Assembly (NCBI GenBank): GCA_039586815.1
Contig: JBDHJR010000014.1
Span: 1-64,000 of the forward strand
DNA from: WVYX01 sp039586815
Lineage (GTDB): Bacteria; Gemmatimonadota; Gemmatimonadetes; Gemmatimonadales; GWC2-71-9
Reading direction: 5' to 3'
DNA: 64,000 nt
Shown here piece after piece: positions 18,079-26,261 of the stretch (the first letter of the stretch is position 1; each line of letters begins with the position of its first letter). The notes beneath the pieces were generated by a model. It was given only the letters and a program-made list of their open reading frames with translations, was not told the origin of the DNA and searched no databases. The translations under genes were made by a program, and so were the position numbers.

Positions 18079-19335
18079 ATGGCCAGCGACAGGGGCTTGT
18101 GGGGCACTGCTCCGCGCATCGCGGCGGCACTGGTGGTGGCAGCAGCCATCTCCTTCTGGGTCGGGTGGGCACCAATGCCCGCGCAGCATCGCTCGACCGT
18201 CATTCTCGTCGGGATAGACGCCCTTGGGTGGGACTTCCTCGACAAGGCTCCCACGCCGAACCTGGACCGCCTTGTGGCCCGCGGGGTCCGGGCCGAGCGG
18301 ATGATCCCCGACTTCCCCACCAAGACGTTCCCCAACTTCTACACCATCGCCACGGGGCTGTACAACGAGCACCACGGGATCGTGGCCAACAACATGTACG
18401 ATCCCGTGTTCGATGCGCGCTTCGCCCTGGCCGACCGCGACGCGGTGATGGACGGAAGGTGGTGGGGTGGAGAGCCCATCTGGGTCACCGCGGTGAAGCA
18501 GGGGCTCACGGCGGCGGCTTTCTTCTGGCCCGGCACCGAAGCGGACATACAGGGAGTGCATCCCACCTACTGGAGGCCGTACGACGGCGGAATCCCAAAT
18601 AGGGAGCGCGTGGAGCAGGTGCTGGCATGGCTGGACTTGCCGGATGTCGAGCGGCCGTCGCTCATCACGCTGTACTTCAGCGACGTTGACCATGCGACCC
18701 ACGACAACGACCTGGATTCGGAGGAAGTGAGCCGGGCGATCCAGAGCGTGGACGCGATAATCGGCGTCCTGATGGAAGGGCTGGAGCAGCGGGGTCTCAC
18801 GGACCAGGTGAACGTCGTGGTAACCTCGGACCACGGCATGGCCGACACCGAGCCGCACCGCATGGTCATCGTCGATGACTACATCGATCTGTCGTGGGTG
18901 ACAGTGGTCGACTGGAACCCGGTGTTCACCGTGGTTCCCAGGGAGGGGATGGAGGACGCGGTCTACGAGGGTCTCTCGCAGGCCATGCACCTGGCCGTGT
19001 ACCGCAAGGAAGAGATCCCGGACCGGTTCCACTACCGCGACCACCGCCGCATCCCACCCATTGTCACCGTGGCCGAGGAAGGGTGGTCGATCTCGTCTCG
19101 CTCGTTCTACGAGCAGCGGCCCGGCCGTTACGGCGGGGCCAACCACGGCTACGACAACCAGCTGTTGTCGATGGGTGCCACGTTCATTGCGGCGGGTCCG
19201 GCGTTCAAGCAGGGCGTAGTGGTGCCGCCGTTCGAGAACGTCCACGTGTACGAGCTGCTGTGCCGGGTGCTGGGGCTCGAGCCGGCGGCGAACGACGGCT
19301 CGTTGGAGGCAGTGCGGGGGATGCTCAGGGAGTAG
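18079..19335 (+). CDS. Alkaline phosphatase superfamily protein, NPP-type nucleotide pyrophosphatase/phosphodiesterase
   Basis: The 418-residue protein has an N-terminal hydrophobic segment (A-A-L-V-V-A-A-A-I-S-F-W-V-G) that acts as signal or anchor. The NPP pattern is complete: first metal Asp in I-L-V-G-I-D-A-L-G-W-D; Thr nucleophile in F-P-T-K-T-F-P-N-F-Y-T; the D-V-D-H-A-T-H-D block; T-S-D-H-G-M-A; and the last metal His in G-G-A-N-H-G-Y-D-N. Such enzymes split phosphodiester or pyrophosphate bonds of nucleotides or lipids outside the cytoplasm. It starts 26 bases after the barrel gene and may read through from that operon. Confidence 0.92.
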   Translation: MASDRGLWGTAPRIAAALVVAAAISFWVGWAPMPAQHRSTVILVGIDALGWDFLDKAPTPNLDRLVARGVRAERMIPDFPTKTFPNFYTIATGLYNEHHGIVANNMYDPVFDARFALADRDAVMDGRWWGGEPIWVTAVKQGLTAAAFFWPGTEADIQGVHPTYWRPYDGGIPNRERVEQVLAWLDLPDVERPSLITLYFSDVDHATHDNDLDSEEVSRAIQSVDAIIGVLMEGLEQRGLTDQVNVVVTSDHGMADTEPHRMVIVDDYIDLSWVTVVDWNPVFTVVPREGMEDAVYEGLSQAMHLAVYRKEEIPDRFHYRDHRRIPPIVTVAEEGWSISSRSFYEQRPGRYGGANHGYDNQLLSMGATFIAAGPAFKQGVVVPPFENVHVYELLCRVLGLEPAANDGSLEAVRGMLRE

Positions 19336-19587
19336 CGGGGCTCAGCGGTTGGCCGCGATCCCTCCCTCGCTCACAGCCGAGCTGCGTAAGCCTACCCCCA
19401 ACCACCTCCCGGGAGCGGCCGCTGGCCCAACCCTCCCGAGCCGGGCGCTCGAATGCTCGCTCGGGTGGCGTCGCGGCCTCGCTGAACCCTGATTCGCGCT
19501 GAGCTTCGCTCCACTAGGACCCCGGCCTCGCTCCGCCCCACGGCCCGCGCTGCCCGTTGCCCGCTTCCCGCCGTACCGTTCCCCCCG
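19336..19587. other. Convergent intergenic region with a C-rich tract
   Basis: This 252-base gap separates two convergent genes. I see no gene in it. A 7-bp inverted repeat (CCCGAGC at 19435-19441 with GCTCGGG at 19459-19465) could form a weak hairpin but lacks a T run. The right end (19553-19597, running into the end of the uridine kinase gene) is very C-rich, with five runs of three to seven C separated by GTTG, GCTT, an 11-base spacer and GCTA. On the minus strand this is a G-quadruplex-like tract. The two other G-rich intergenic tracts of the window are of the same type. Confidence 0.5.
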
Positions 19588-20205
19588 CTACCCCCCCACC
19601 ACCGCGCGAATGCGTGAGATCAGCATGTCCACCGCCACCTTGTTGTAGCCCCCCTCGGGGATGATCACGTGGGCGTAGCGCTTGCTGGGCTCGACGAACT
19701 CCAGGTGCATGGGCCGCACGGTCTCGATGTACTGCTTCACGATCGACTGGAAATCGCGCCCGCGCTCGCGCAGGTCGCGGTCGATGCGTCGCAGGATCCG
19801 CAGATCGGAGTCCGTGTCCACGAAGACACGGATGTCCATGAGATCGCGCAGGTCGGCATCGGCGAGAATGAGGATGCCCTCGAGAATGACCGCGCTGCGC
19901 GGTTCCGCGGCGACGGTGGCGTCGGTGCGCGCGTGCTCGGTGAAGTCGTAGATCGGCACTTCCACCGGTCGCCCCTCCTTGAGCTCACGCACGTGCTCCA
20001 CGAGCAGGGGCGTCTCCAGCGCGTCCGGATGGTCGTAGTTCACGCGTGCCCGCTCGGCGGGCGGGACGTGGCTGCGGTCGTAGTAGTAGGAGTCGTGCTG
20101 GACGAAGGTGACCTGGTCACGCCCCAGGGCGCGGATGATCTCCTGGACCACCGTGGTCTTCCCCGAGCCGGAGCCGCCGGCGACACCTATGACGATTGGA
20201 GGCAC
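19588..20205 (-). CDS. udk: Uridine kinase
   Basis: The 205-residue kinase phosphorylates uridine and cytidine with ATP or GTP in pyrimidine salvage. The P-loop G-V-A-G-G-S-G-S-G-K-T-T stands at residue 8. The substrate-binding blocks Q-H-D-S-Y-Y, N-Y-D-H-P-D-A-L-E, P-I-Y-D-F-T-E-H-A-R and the I-F-V-D-T-D-S-D-L-R-I-L-R-R-I-x-R-D motif all match the family, as does the length. The start is GTG at 20205 with no clear ribosome-binding site. The glycosyltransferase gene of the carotenoid cluster ends 47 bases upstream on the same strand, so read-through is possible, though a functional link is not obvious. Confidence 0.95.
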   Translation of the reverse strand: MPPIVIGVAGGSGSGKTTVVQEIIRALGRDQVTFVQHDSYYYDRSHVPPAERARVNYDHPDALETPLLVEHVRELKEGRPVEVPIYDFTEHARTDATVAAEPRSAVILEGILILADADLRDLMDIRVFVDTDSDLRILRRIDRDLRERGRDFQSIVKQYIETVRPMHLEFVEPSKRYAHVIIPEGGYNKVAVDMLISRIRAVVGG

Positions 20206-20252
20206 GAGTCAACGCTGCGCGGCGGGTAAGCAGCCGTCAAGCGGTCGTCGCG

Positions 20253-21338
20253 CTACTGCAGCGCTCGCCGTACCACGGAGCGACCCTTCCACCGGACGCG
20301 CCCCGTCCAGTGGCTCACTGCGGAATCGAGCTGCAACAGCGCGCCGAGACCCAGGGTGAGCGGCGCGGCGAGAGTCACCGCGATCGGGACTCGCACGAAC
20401 CGATCGGCCACGGCCTTGAGCCCGTACCAGCACGCGATGAACCAGGGTGAGACGAACGGGGCCACCACGAAGAGTGCCACGTAGAGCAAGTGCTGCCCCA
20501 GGAAGCTCCAGGGCGTTTCTCCCATGAACGGGTAGACGTTCTTGCGGAATCCCACCCAGGCGTCGCCGAGGTTCGCGTACATCCAAACCTCCACCTCGTC
20601 CTGCAGGTCCGCCATGTAGGGAATGACGCCGCGGCGCTTGAGGAACTGCCCGATGCGGATGTCCTCCAGGACCTCGCCGCGGTTGGCCCGATGCGGCGCC
20701 CAGCGCTCGTAGTCGGCGCGCGCAATCATCCAGCACTGACCATTGAGGCCGCTGAGACGGGCGAACGGCGTGCGCGGCACCAGCGCGAGGGGAAGCTGGC
20801 TCAGCAGGATGAACGGCACCAGACTCACCAACAGACCTCCTCCACCACGCAGATGGGTGAGGCCGGTGAGGGCCGAGCCGGGCGGGAGCGACTCGAAGCG
20901 GCCCACCAGCCGGGCGAGCACGCGAGGGTCTTTGAGGGCCGTGTCGGCGTCCAGAAAGAGGAGCAGCTCGCCGGTGGCCTCGAGGCTGGCGCGGTAGAGC
21001 GCGTGCACCTTCCCCACCCAACCGGCCGGTGGGCCGGACCCTCGCATGGCCTTCAGTCGCGGATCCCGTACGCGCTGGAGCACCTCCCATGTTCCGTCCT
21101 CCGAGCCGTCGTCATAGACGATTACCTCGAAGTGACGGTACTCCTGGTCCAACAGTGTGGGGAGTAGCCGCTGGAGGTTGGCGGCTTCGTTGCGGGCCGG
21201 TACCAGTATCGTCAGGGTCGGCTCGGGCTGCGTGGAGTGCTCTCGAGGTCGTGAGCGCCGGAGCTGCCACAGGTTGGCGAGCAGCGTGACACCCATGAGG
21301 GCGTACAGCGCGCCAAGTGCCAGCGTGAAGATCGTCAC
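20253..21338 (-). CDS. Family 2 glycosyltransferase, CruC/CruG-like (carotenoid glycosylation)
   Basis: The 361-residue enzyme has an N-terminal membrane helix and a GT-A domain: L-T-I-L-V-P-A-R-N-E-A at about 45, V-Y-D-D-G-S-E-D-G-T, the metal site L-F-L-D-A-D-T-A-L, and a Q-x-x-R-W-like region replaced by E-D-I-R-I-G-Q-F-L-K-R-R-G. Two or three hydrophobic segments close it. Related proteins transfer a sugar to a hydroxylated carotenoid end group (CruC, CruG). Its place as the last gene of the carotenoid operon, after cruF and an acyltransferase, supports that role. I chose GTG at 21338, which overlaps the acyltransferase stop as GTGA; a TTG at 21365 is the alternative. Confidence 0.83.
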   Translation of the reverse strand: MTIFTLALGALYALMGVTLLANLWQLRRSRPREHSTQPEPTLTILVPARNEAANLQRLLPTLLDQEYRHFEVIVYDDGSEDGTWEVLQRVRDPRLKAMRGSGPPAGWVGKVHALYRASLEATGELLLFLDADTALKDPRVLARLVGRFESLPPGSALTGLTHLRGGGGLLVSLVPFILLSQLPLALVPRTPFARLSGLNGQCWMIARADYERWAPHRANRGEVLEDIRIGQFLKRRGVIPYMADLQDEVEVWMYANLGDAWVGFRKNVYPFMGETPWSFLGQHLLYVALFVVAPFVSPWFIACWYGLKAVADRFVRVPIAVTLAAPLTLGLGALLQLDSAVSHWTGRVRWKGRSVVRRALQ

Positions 21339-22018
21339 GGACGCCGGAGGAACAGTCTGCCCCAAGCGGAGAAGTCCCGGCGCTCGTGGGTACCGGGCAC
21401 TCCTTCCAGGAGCACGGTTTGACGATCGCGGGCGGGCGCCTCCAACTCACGGAGCAAGTTCTCCAGCACCGCCCGTTCCGTTCCGCGGACTCGCGGCTGC
21501 GGTTGGGCGCCGGTGAGCCACACGATCGGGCGCGTCTCATGTGAGCCCCCGAGGCGCAGCGCGACGGGCCACCACGAAGCCGCGGGAAGCGCCCGGTGCA
21601 GGCGCGTCAAGCGGCTCGCCGGGAACGATGCGACGCCGTCGTCGGCGTCGTGCAGCTCCCCCTCGGGAAAGTACAGCAGCGCCGTGTTCGGATCATCGCG
21701 CATGGCCCGGATGGTGCGCCGCATGGTCGTGACGCGACGCGCAGGATCGGCGGCCGGGAACGGCAGCGCACCGAGCGGCGCCAGGAAGGGGAATCGGTCG
21801 AGTTCTTCCATCCACACCATGCCGCGGCGACGCAACACCCGGGCAATCAGCCAGCCCAGAACCTGCGCGTCGTGGAACAGATGATGGTTCGCTAGCACCA
21901 CGACCGGTTGGTCGGATGGGGGCGGCGACAGCTCGCCGACCCATACGATCCGACGGAACGTGCGGCGCAGACTGCGCTCCAGTAGGTGATACGCGAGGCG
22001 CCGGGCCAGCCCGCTCAT
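21335..22018 (-). CDS. PlsC-like acyltransferase, CruD-like (carotenoid glycoside acylation)
   Basis: The 227-residue protein has the lysophosphatidate-acyltransferase pattern: the HX4D motif in L-A-N-H-H-L-F-H-D-A (about residue 43) and the F-P-E-G-E motif in L-L-Y-F-P-E-G-E-L. In green sulfur bacteria CruD of this superfamily acylates the sugar of a carotenoid glucoside. Here the gene lies between cruF and a glycosyltransferase gene, sharing 4-base overlaps with both, so the same step is likely. Ordinary phospholipid synthesis cannot be ruled out from the motif alone. The ATG at 22018 overlaps the cruF stop (ATGA). Confidence 0.8.
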   Translation of the reverse strand: MSGLARRLAYHLLERSLRRTFRRIVWVGELSPPPSDQPVVVLANHHLFHDAQVLGWLIARVLRRRGMVWMEELDRFPFLAPLGALPFPAADPARRVTTMRRTIRAMRDDPNTALLYFPEGELHDADDGVASFPASRLTRLHRALPAASWWPVALRLGGSHETRPIVWLTGAQPQPRVRGTERAVLENLLRELEAPARDRQTVLLEGVPGTHERRDFSAWGRLFLRRP

Positions 22019-22833
22019 TGCAGCCGCGGCCGACTCGGCATCCGGCGCCACAGTGCCAGGATCGGAACGGCCAGCGCGACGACCCCCGCCAGCACGGCGG
22101 CGCCCATACCCGCGAGCGCACAGATGCCCACCGAGAGCGCACCGTTGATGACCCACACCCACAGTGGCCAGCGGGAGGGGGTTCGCGGCGGGCCGCCGCC
22201 GAGGACTTCGTACCCCCACATCAACGCCAACGAGGTGCCGTACCACCCCACCCAGTTGAGCGCCGGCATGCCGTAGAAGAACCCGTCGACCTTCCACTCC
22301 CAGATCGGGAAGCCCATGCCCATCGCCGGGTCGAGGGCGACGTCCCACAGGACCATATAGAGGGCCCCGACCAGCACGCGCTGCACGCGAGGCAGATCCA
22401 GGCGGGTCGCTAGGTCGAGTGACACCGTCGCCACGGCGTACCACGAGAGCGGAATGAAGAACGGTACCGCCCCCATGATCTTGGGGTTGAGAAAGGCCGT
22501 GTACGCATACTCGCCGAACGGATAACCGGTGCCCGTGCCGATGAGCTCCGCCATCATGCCGATGAAGCTGCCCCAGACGAGGAAGAAGACGGACGCCCTC
22601 CAGCGCAGGGTCGGCAAATAGATGAGAAAGACCACCAGCGGCAGCGCCGCGAGATTCAGCCAGGTGGGCACCTTCATCAGCCAGGGGAGCAGTCCGCCGG
22701 CCCGGGCGGCGAACACCGGCGCATACCGCATGAGCGCGATGCCTGCCAGGCTGAATACGACCGTCCCCGCGAACGCGCCCGCACTGGCGATTAGGAGTAT
22801 CCGCTGGCTGCGGACCACGGCGGAGGTGCTCAT
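22015..22833 (-). CDS. cruF: CruF-type carotenoid 1,2-hydratase (DUF422 family)
   Basis: Polytopic membrane protein of 272 residues with about seven hydrophobic segments. The carotenoid-hydratase pattern is clear: A-E-L-I-G-T-G-T-G-Y-P-F-G-E-Y-A-Y-T in the middle and D-V-A-L-D-P-A-M-G-M-G-F-P-I-W-E-W with the paired Asp residues. CruF adds water to the psi end of acyclic or monocyclic carotenes, giving the hydroxyl that is later glycosylated. Its start overlaps the GGPP synthase stop by ATGA. With no lycopene cyclase in the cluster, the product is most likely an acyclic 1-hydroxy carotenoid. Confidence 0.9.
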   Translation of the reverse strand: MSTSAVVRSQRILLIASAGAFAGTVVFSLAGIALMRYAPVFAARAGGLLPWLMKVPTWLNLAALPLVVFLIYLPTLRWRASVFFLVWGSFIGMMAELIGTGTGYPFGEYAYTAFLNPKIMGAVPFFIPLSWYAVATVSLDLATRLDLPRVQRVLVGALYMVLWDVALDPAMGMGFPIWEWKVDGFFYGMPALNWVGWYGTSLALMWGYEVLGGGPPRTPSRWPLWVWVINGALSVGICALAGMGAAVLAGVVALAVPILALWRRMPSRPRLQ

Positions 22834-23726
22834 CCCAATGCCCCCGCGGCTTTGGCTCGACGCTCGGCCGACGGCGCTGCACTCTCTCCCAGCGCCACCC
22901 GTTCGAACTTGGCGGCCAGGTGCTGCAGGAAACGCCGAAAGGCTGCGCGACCGGGGCACAGTGGAACCGCGTCGAGTGCATTGGTGATGTACTGCTCGAG
23001 CAGCGACACGCTGCGGGACACGCCGAGCTGATGCGCGGCGTTGGGACGGCCCAACGCGGCATCCGATCCCCGTCCGATCGACGCCTCGTCGGCGAGGTCG
23101 TCGGCGACCTGGTAGGCCCTCCCCAGCCACGTGCCCACGACGCGCCAGGGATCGGGGTCATGCCCCACCGCGATCGCGCCGGCCGCCGTCGCCGACTCGA
23201 ACAACGCCGCCGTCTTCGCCCGGTGGTACCGCTCGAGGTCGATCTCGGGCTCGCCCTCCCACGCCTGTCCCGCCACGGCACCATGCGGTGTGCCCACGCC
23301 GCGCGTGATGGTGAGGGTGAGATGGCGTGCGCGCTCCGGGTCCACCGCCGCGTACCGCGCCAGGATCTCGAAGGCGCCGATGATCAGAGCATCGGCGGCC
23401 AGGATCGCCGTGGCCTCGCCGAACACCTGGTGCAGGGCCGGGCGCTCCCGCCGCTCCGCCGCGTCGTCGAACGCGGGCAGATCATCCTGCACGAGTGAGG
23501 CGCAGTGCAACAGCTCCAGCGCGGTGGCGGCTGCGTCCGAGAGCTCCGGCCGATCGTCCCCCAGTGCCTCGGCGACGGCATAGCAGAGTCGAGGCCGTAG
23601 CCGGTTCCCGGCGGGGAACACGGCGTAGCGCACGGCATCGCGCAGCCGATGCGGGCAGCCCTCCTGGGTGAGTTGTGACACGGCGCGCTCCAGGGCACGC
23701 TCGAGTCGGTCGGACACACGGGTCAT
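22830..23726 (-). CDS. crtE: Geranylgeranyl diphosphate synthase (polyprenyl synthetase family)
   Basis: The 298-residue enzyme condenses isopentenyl diphosphate onto allylic diphosphates to give GGPP. The G-N-R-L-R-P block, the first aspartate-rich motif in V-Q-D-D-L-P-A-F-D-D (about residue 83) and the second in Y-Q-V-A-D-D-L-A-D (about 225) are intact. The two-residue insertion in the first motif is the bacterial type II GGPP/FPP pattern. The C20 assignment rests on position: directly after phytoene synthase and overlapping it by ATGA. The open frame extends far upstream only as a shadow of crtB. Confidence 0.92.
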   Translation of the reverse strand: MTRVSDRLERALERAVSQLTQEGCPHRLRDAVRYAVFPAGNRLRPRLCYAVAEALGDDRPELSDAAATALELLHCASLVQDDLPAFDDAAERRERPALHQVFGEATAILAADALIIGAFEILARYAAVDPERARHLTLTITRGVGTPHGAVAGQAWEGEPEIDLERYHRAKTAALFESATAAGAIAVGHDPDPWRVVGTWLGRAYQVADDLADEASIGRGSDAALGRPNAAHQLGVSRSVSLLEQYITNALDAVPLCPGRAAFRRFLQHLAAKFERVALGESAAPSAERRAKAAGALG

Positions 23727-24736
23727 GACGTCTCCTGCGAGATGAAGCGTGGAACGACTGGGTCGGTGAGCGGGACACCCCTCGTGGCGGTGGCCAGTGT
23801 GGGTCGTCGGGCCGCCAGTGAGACCAGAAAGCCGGCTTCCGGCAGCACGGCGTGATGTGCCGGGCCCGCCGGGCCGAAGCTGGCGCGCACGGCGCCGACG
23901 AGTAGCCGGGCCTTGCGCGCGGGCGAGGTCACCGCGCGCCGGGTCACCGAGTCGTAGCGCCGCCGGGCGATGACGCAACCGATGTCGGCGTAGATCAGCC
24001 GGGCACCCCAGATGGCAGCACGCGCGCGCGCGGGCAGCCGTCCGATCCCGGACTCGGCCCGCTCGTACAACGCGTCCGCGGCGTCGAGCACGCGACGGAC
24101 CACCGTCCCCAGCTCTGGCGAGAATGCGGGAGACGCCAGCCAGAGGGACGGATCGATGCCAGCCTGCAGCAACCACGACGTGGGCAGGTAGAGGCGCCCC
24201 CGGCGGGCGTCCTCTCCCACGTCCCGCGCGATGTTGGTGAGCTGCATGGCGACGCCGAGGTCGCATGCGCGGGCCAGCGTCTCGGCGTCGCGGCATCCCA
24301 TGACTTGGGTCATGGCCACGCCCACGGTACTGGCGACGCGCACGCAGTAGGCCTGCAGGTCGGCGAGCGATGCATAGCGGCGACCCTGCAGCTCCCAGGC
24401 GAAGCCTTCGAGCAAGGCCTCGAACACCCCGCGCGGGATGGCGTGGCGCGCCACCACGGTGCCGAGGGTGCGGTCGATGAAGTCGGCGGCACCGCGTGTG
24501 CCATAGACCCGGTCCAGGCGGTCGTTCAGCTCGTCGAGCCCTGCGCTGGGCGAGGGCCCCACGTCGATGGCATCGTCGGCGACGCGGCAGAACGCGTAGA
24601 TTGCTGCTGCGGAATCGCGCATCCGAGCCGGCAGGAGCAGGGACGCGGCATGGAAGCTCTTCGAACCCTGCCGCAACAGGGCCCGACACCTCGCGACGTC
24701 CTCCGCACGCATGCGGTCGTGATCAGTCCAGTGCAT
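23723..24736 (-). CDS. crtB: Phytoene synthase
   Basis: The 337-residue squalene/phytoene synthase joins two GGPP into phytoene. Substrate motifs: A-F-C-R-V-A-D-D-A-I-D (first Asp-rich, about residue 50) and L-T-N-I-A-R-D-V-G-E-D (second, about 165). The conserved Y-C-V-R-V-A-S-T-V-G and the R-G-R-L-Y-L-P block are also present. The ATG at 24736 overlaps the end of crtI by 14 bases; a second ATG at 24712 is the alternative, and neither has a good ribosome-binding site, so coupling to crtI translation is likely. It ends as ATGA with the GGPP synthase gene. Confidence 0.95.
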   Translation of the reverse strand: MHWTDHDRMRAEDVARCRALLRQGSKSFHAASLLLPARMRDSAAAIYAFCRVADDAIDVGPSPSAGLDELNDRLDRVYGTRGAADFIDRTLGTVVARHAIPRGVFEALLEGFAWELQGRRYASLADLQAYCVRVASTVGVAMTQVMGCRDAETLARACDLGVAMQLTNIARDVGEDARRGRLYLPTSWLLQAGIDPSLWLASPAFSPELGTVVRRVLDAADALYERAESGIGRLPARARAAIWGARLIYADIGCVIARRRYDSVTRRAVTSPARKARLLVGAVRASFGPAGPAHHAVLPEAGFLVSLAARRPTLATATRGVPLTDPVVPRFISQETS

Positions 24737-26261
24737 GGGGATCCGGGACCAGGGAGTCGAGGACACGTGCGGAGGACAAGACACCCGGGACGCCCGCACC
24801 CGGATGGGTTCCGGCGCCGACGAGATAGAGCCGCTCGATGTCCTCGCTCTCGTTGTGCGGGCGGAAGTAGGCGCTCTGCGTGAGCACCGGCTCGAAGCTG
24901 AACGCCGCGCCGCGAAAGGCCAGCAACTCGTCGTGGAAGTGCTGGGGTGTGAGCAGCCGGGAGGTCACGATCTCGCTCTCCAGTCCGGGAAGCAATGTCG
25001 CTTCGAGGTACTCGGCTATGCGCCGCCGGTACGGTTCGGCCTGGTGCGCCCAGTCGGTGCCGCTCTCCAGGTTCGGCACGGGCGACAACACGTAGAATGC
25101 ATCGCACCCCTCGGGCGCAAGCGACGGATCGGTTGCGGTGGGCCGATGCAGATAGAGCGAGAAGTCGTTGGCCAGCACCTTGCGGTCGAAGATGTCGTCG
25201 AGCAGCTCACGGTAGCGCGGACCCAGCAGGATGTTGTGGTGTGCCACTTCGGGATAGGTGCGACGCGTCCCGAAGTACCACACGAACAGGCCCATGGAGT
25301 AGCGCGCGCGCTCGACGCGGCGATCGGTCCAGCGCCGCCGCGCGTGCGACGGAACGAGATGGCGGTACGTCCACGCGGCGTCCGCGTTGGAGACGACGAC
25401 ATCGGCGGGGAGCACCTCCCCGGATGCGAGCCGTACCCCCGTGGCCCGCCGCCCCGCGAGCGTGATCTCGCTGACCTCAGTGCCCAGTCGTACCTCGCCC
25501 CCGAGCTGCTCGACCAGCCCCACGAGGCCCCGCACGAGCGTCCCGGTGCCGCCGATGGGGAAATGCACGCCCCACTTCCGCTCGAGGAACGTGATGAGCG
25601 CGTAGATGGAGGTGATCGAGAAAGGGTTCCCACCCACGAGGAGCGGGTGGAAGCTCAGCACCTGACGCAGCTTGGGATCGCGCACGTGCTTCGACACCAG
25701 TCCGTACACCGTGCGGTAGCTCTCGAGGCGAACCATGCTAGGGACGATCCGCGCCATGTCCCAGAGCGAGCCGAACGGCACATGCGCCAGCTCCTCGAAC
25801 CCGACGCGGAAGATCTCCTCGCTCTGGCGCACGAAGGTTTCGTACCCTGCCACGTCATCGGGAGCGATACGCGCCACCTCGGTCCGCATCGCCTCGGCCG
25901 AGCCGCTGTAGTCGAAGGTCGTACCGTCATCGAATCGGACGCGGTAGAAGGGACTGACCGAGCGCAGGTCGATGTCGTCGGCCATGCGGCGCCCGGCGAG
26001 GCTCCACAGCTCCTCCAGCAGGAACGGCGCCGTGATGACGGTCGGCCCGGCGTCGAAGGTGAAGCCGTCCTGACGGAACACGCGCGCCCTTCCGCCCGCC
26101 TGTTCCAGCCGGTCGACCACGGTCACGCAGTAGCCGCGTGCAGCCAGCCGCACGGCGGCCGCCAGCCCGCCGAAGCCGGCACCGATGACGACGGCGCGGT
26201 TGGCCGCGGGCGCGACCGGTGTGCCCGTGCGGGGACGCGCGGCTGGCGCGGCAGTCTTCAC
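24723..26261 (-). CDS. crtI: Phytoene desaturase (CrtI type)
   Basis: The 512-residue FAD-dependent carotenoid desaturase has the dinucleotide motif V-V-I-G-A-G-F-G-G-L at about residue 25 and the E-Q-A-G-G-R-A block. The CrtI C-terminal signature is present as Y-L-V-G-A-G-T-H-P-G-A-G-V-P-G-V. It converts phytoene to neurosporene, lycopene or a further desaturated carotene; the number of steps cannot be told from sequence, and no second desaturase (crtD) is in the cluster. The GTG start at 26261 overlaps the regulator stop as GTGA, so crtI is translationally coupled to its own regulator. Confidence 0.94.
   Translation of the reverse strand: MKTAAPAARPRTGTPVAPAANRAVVIGAGFGGLAAAVRLAARGYCVTVVDRLEQAGGRARVFRQDGFTFDAGPTVITAPFLLEELWSLAGRRMADDIDLRSVSPFYRVRFDDGTTFDYSGSAEAMRTEVARIAPDDVAGYETFVRQSEEIFRVGFEELAHVPFGSLWDMARIVPSMVRLESYRTVYGLVSKHVRDPKLRQVLSFHPLLVGGNPFSITSIYALITFLERKWGVHFPIGGTGTLVRGLVGLVEQLGGEVRLGTEVSEITLAGRRATGVRLASGEVLPADVVVSNADAAWTYRHLVPSHARRRWTDRRVERARYSMGLFVWYFGTRRTYPEVAHHNILLGPRYRELLDDIFDRKVLANDFSLYLHRPTATDPSLAPEGCDAFYVLSPVPNLESGTDWAHQAEPYRRRIAEYLEATLLPGLESEIVTSRLLTPQHFHDELLAFRGAAFSFEPVLTQSAYFRPHNESEDIERLYLVGAGTHPGAGVPGVLSSARVLDSLVPDPHALD

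Noticed and set aside
19406..19465. Palindrome CTCCCGGGAG and a CCCGAGC/GCTCGGG hairpin between convergent genes, considered as a terminator.
   Set aside because: There is no T run on either strand and the loop is long, so I list it only as part of the intergenic region.
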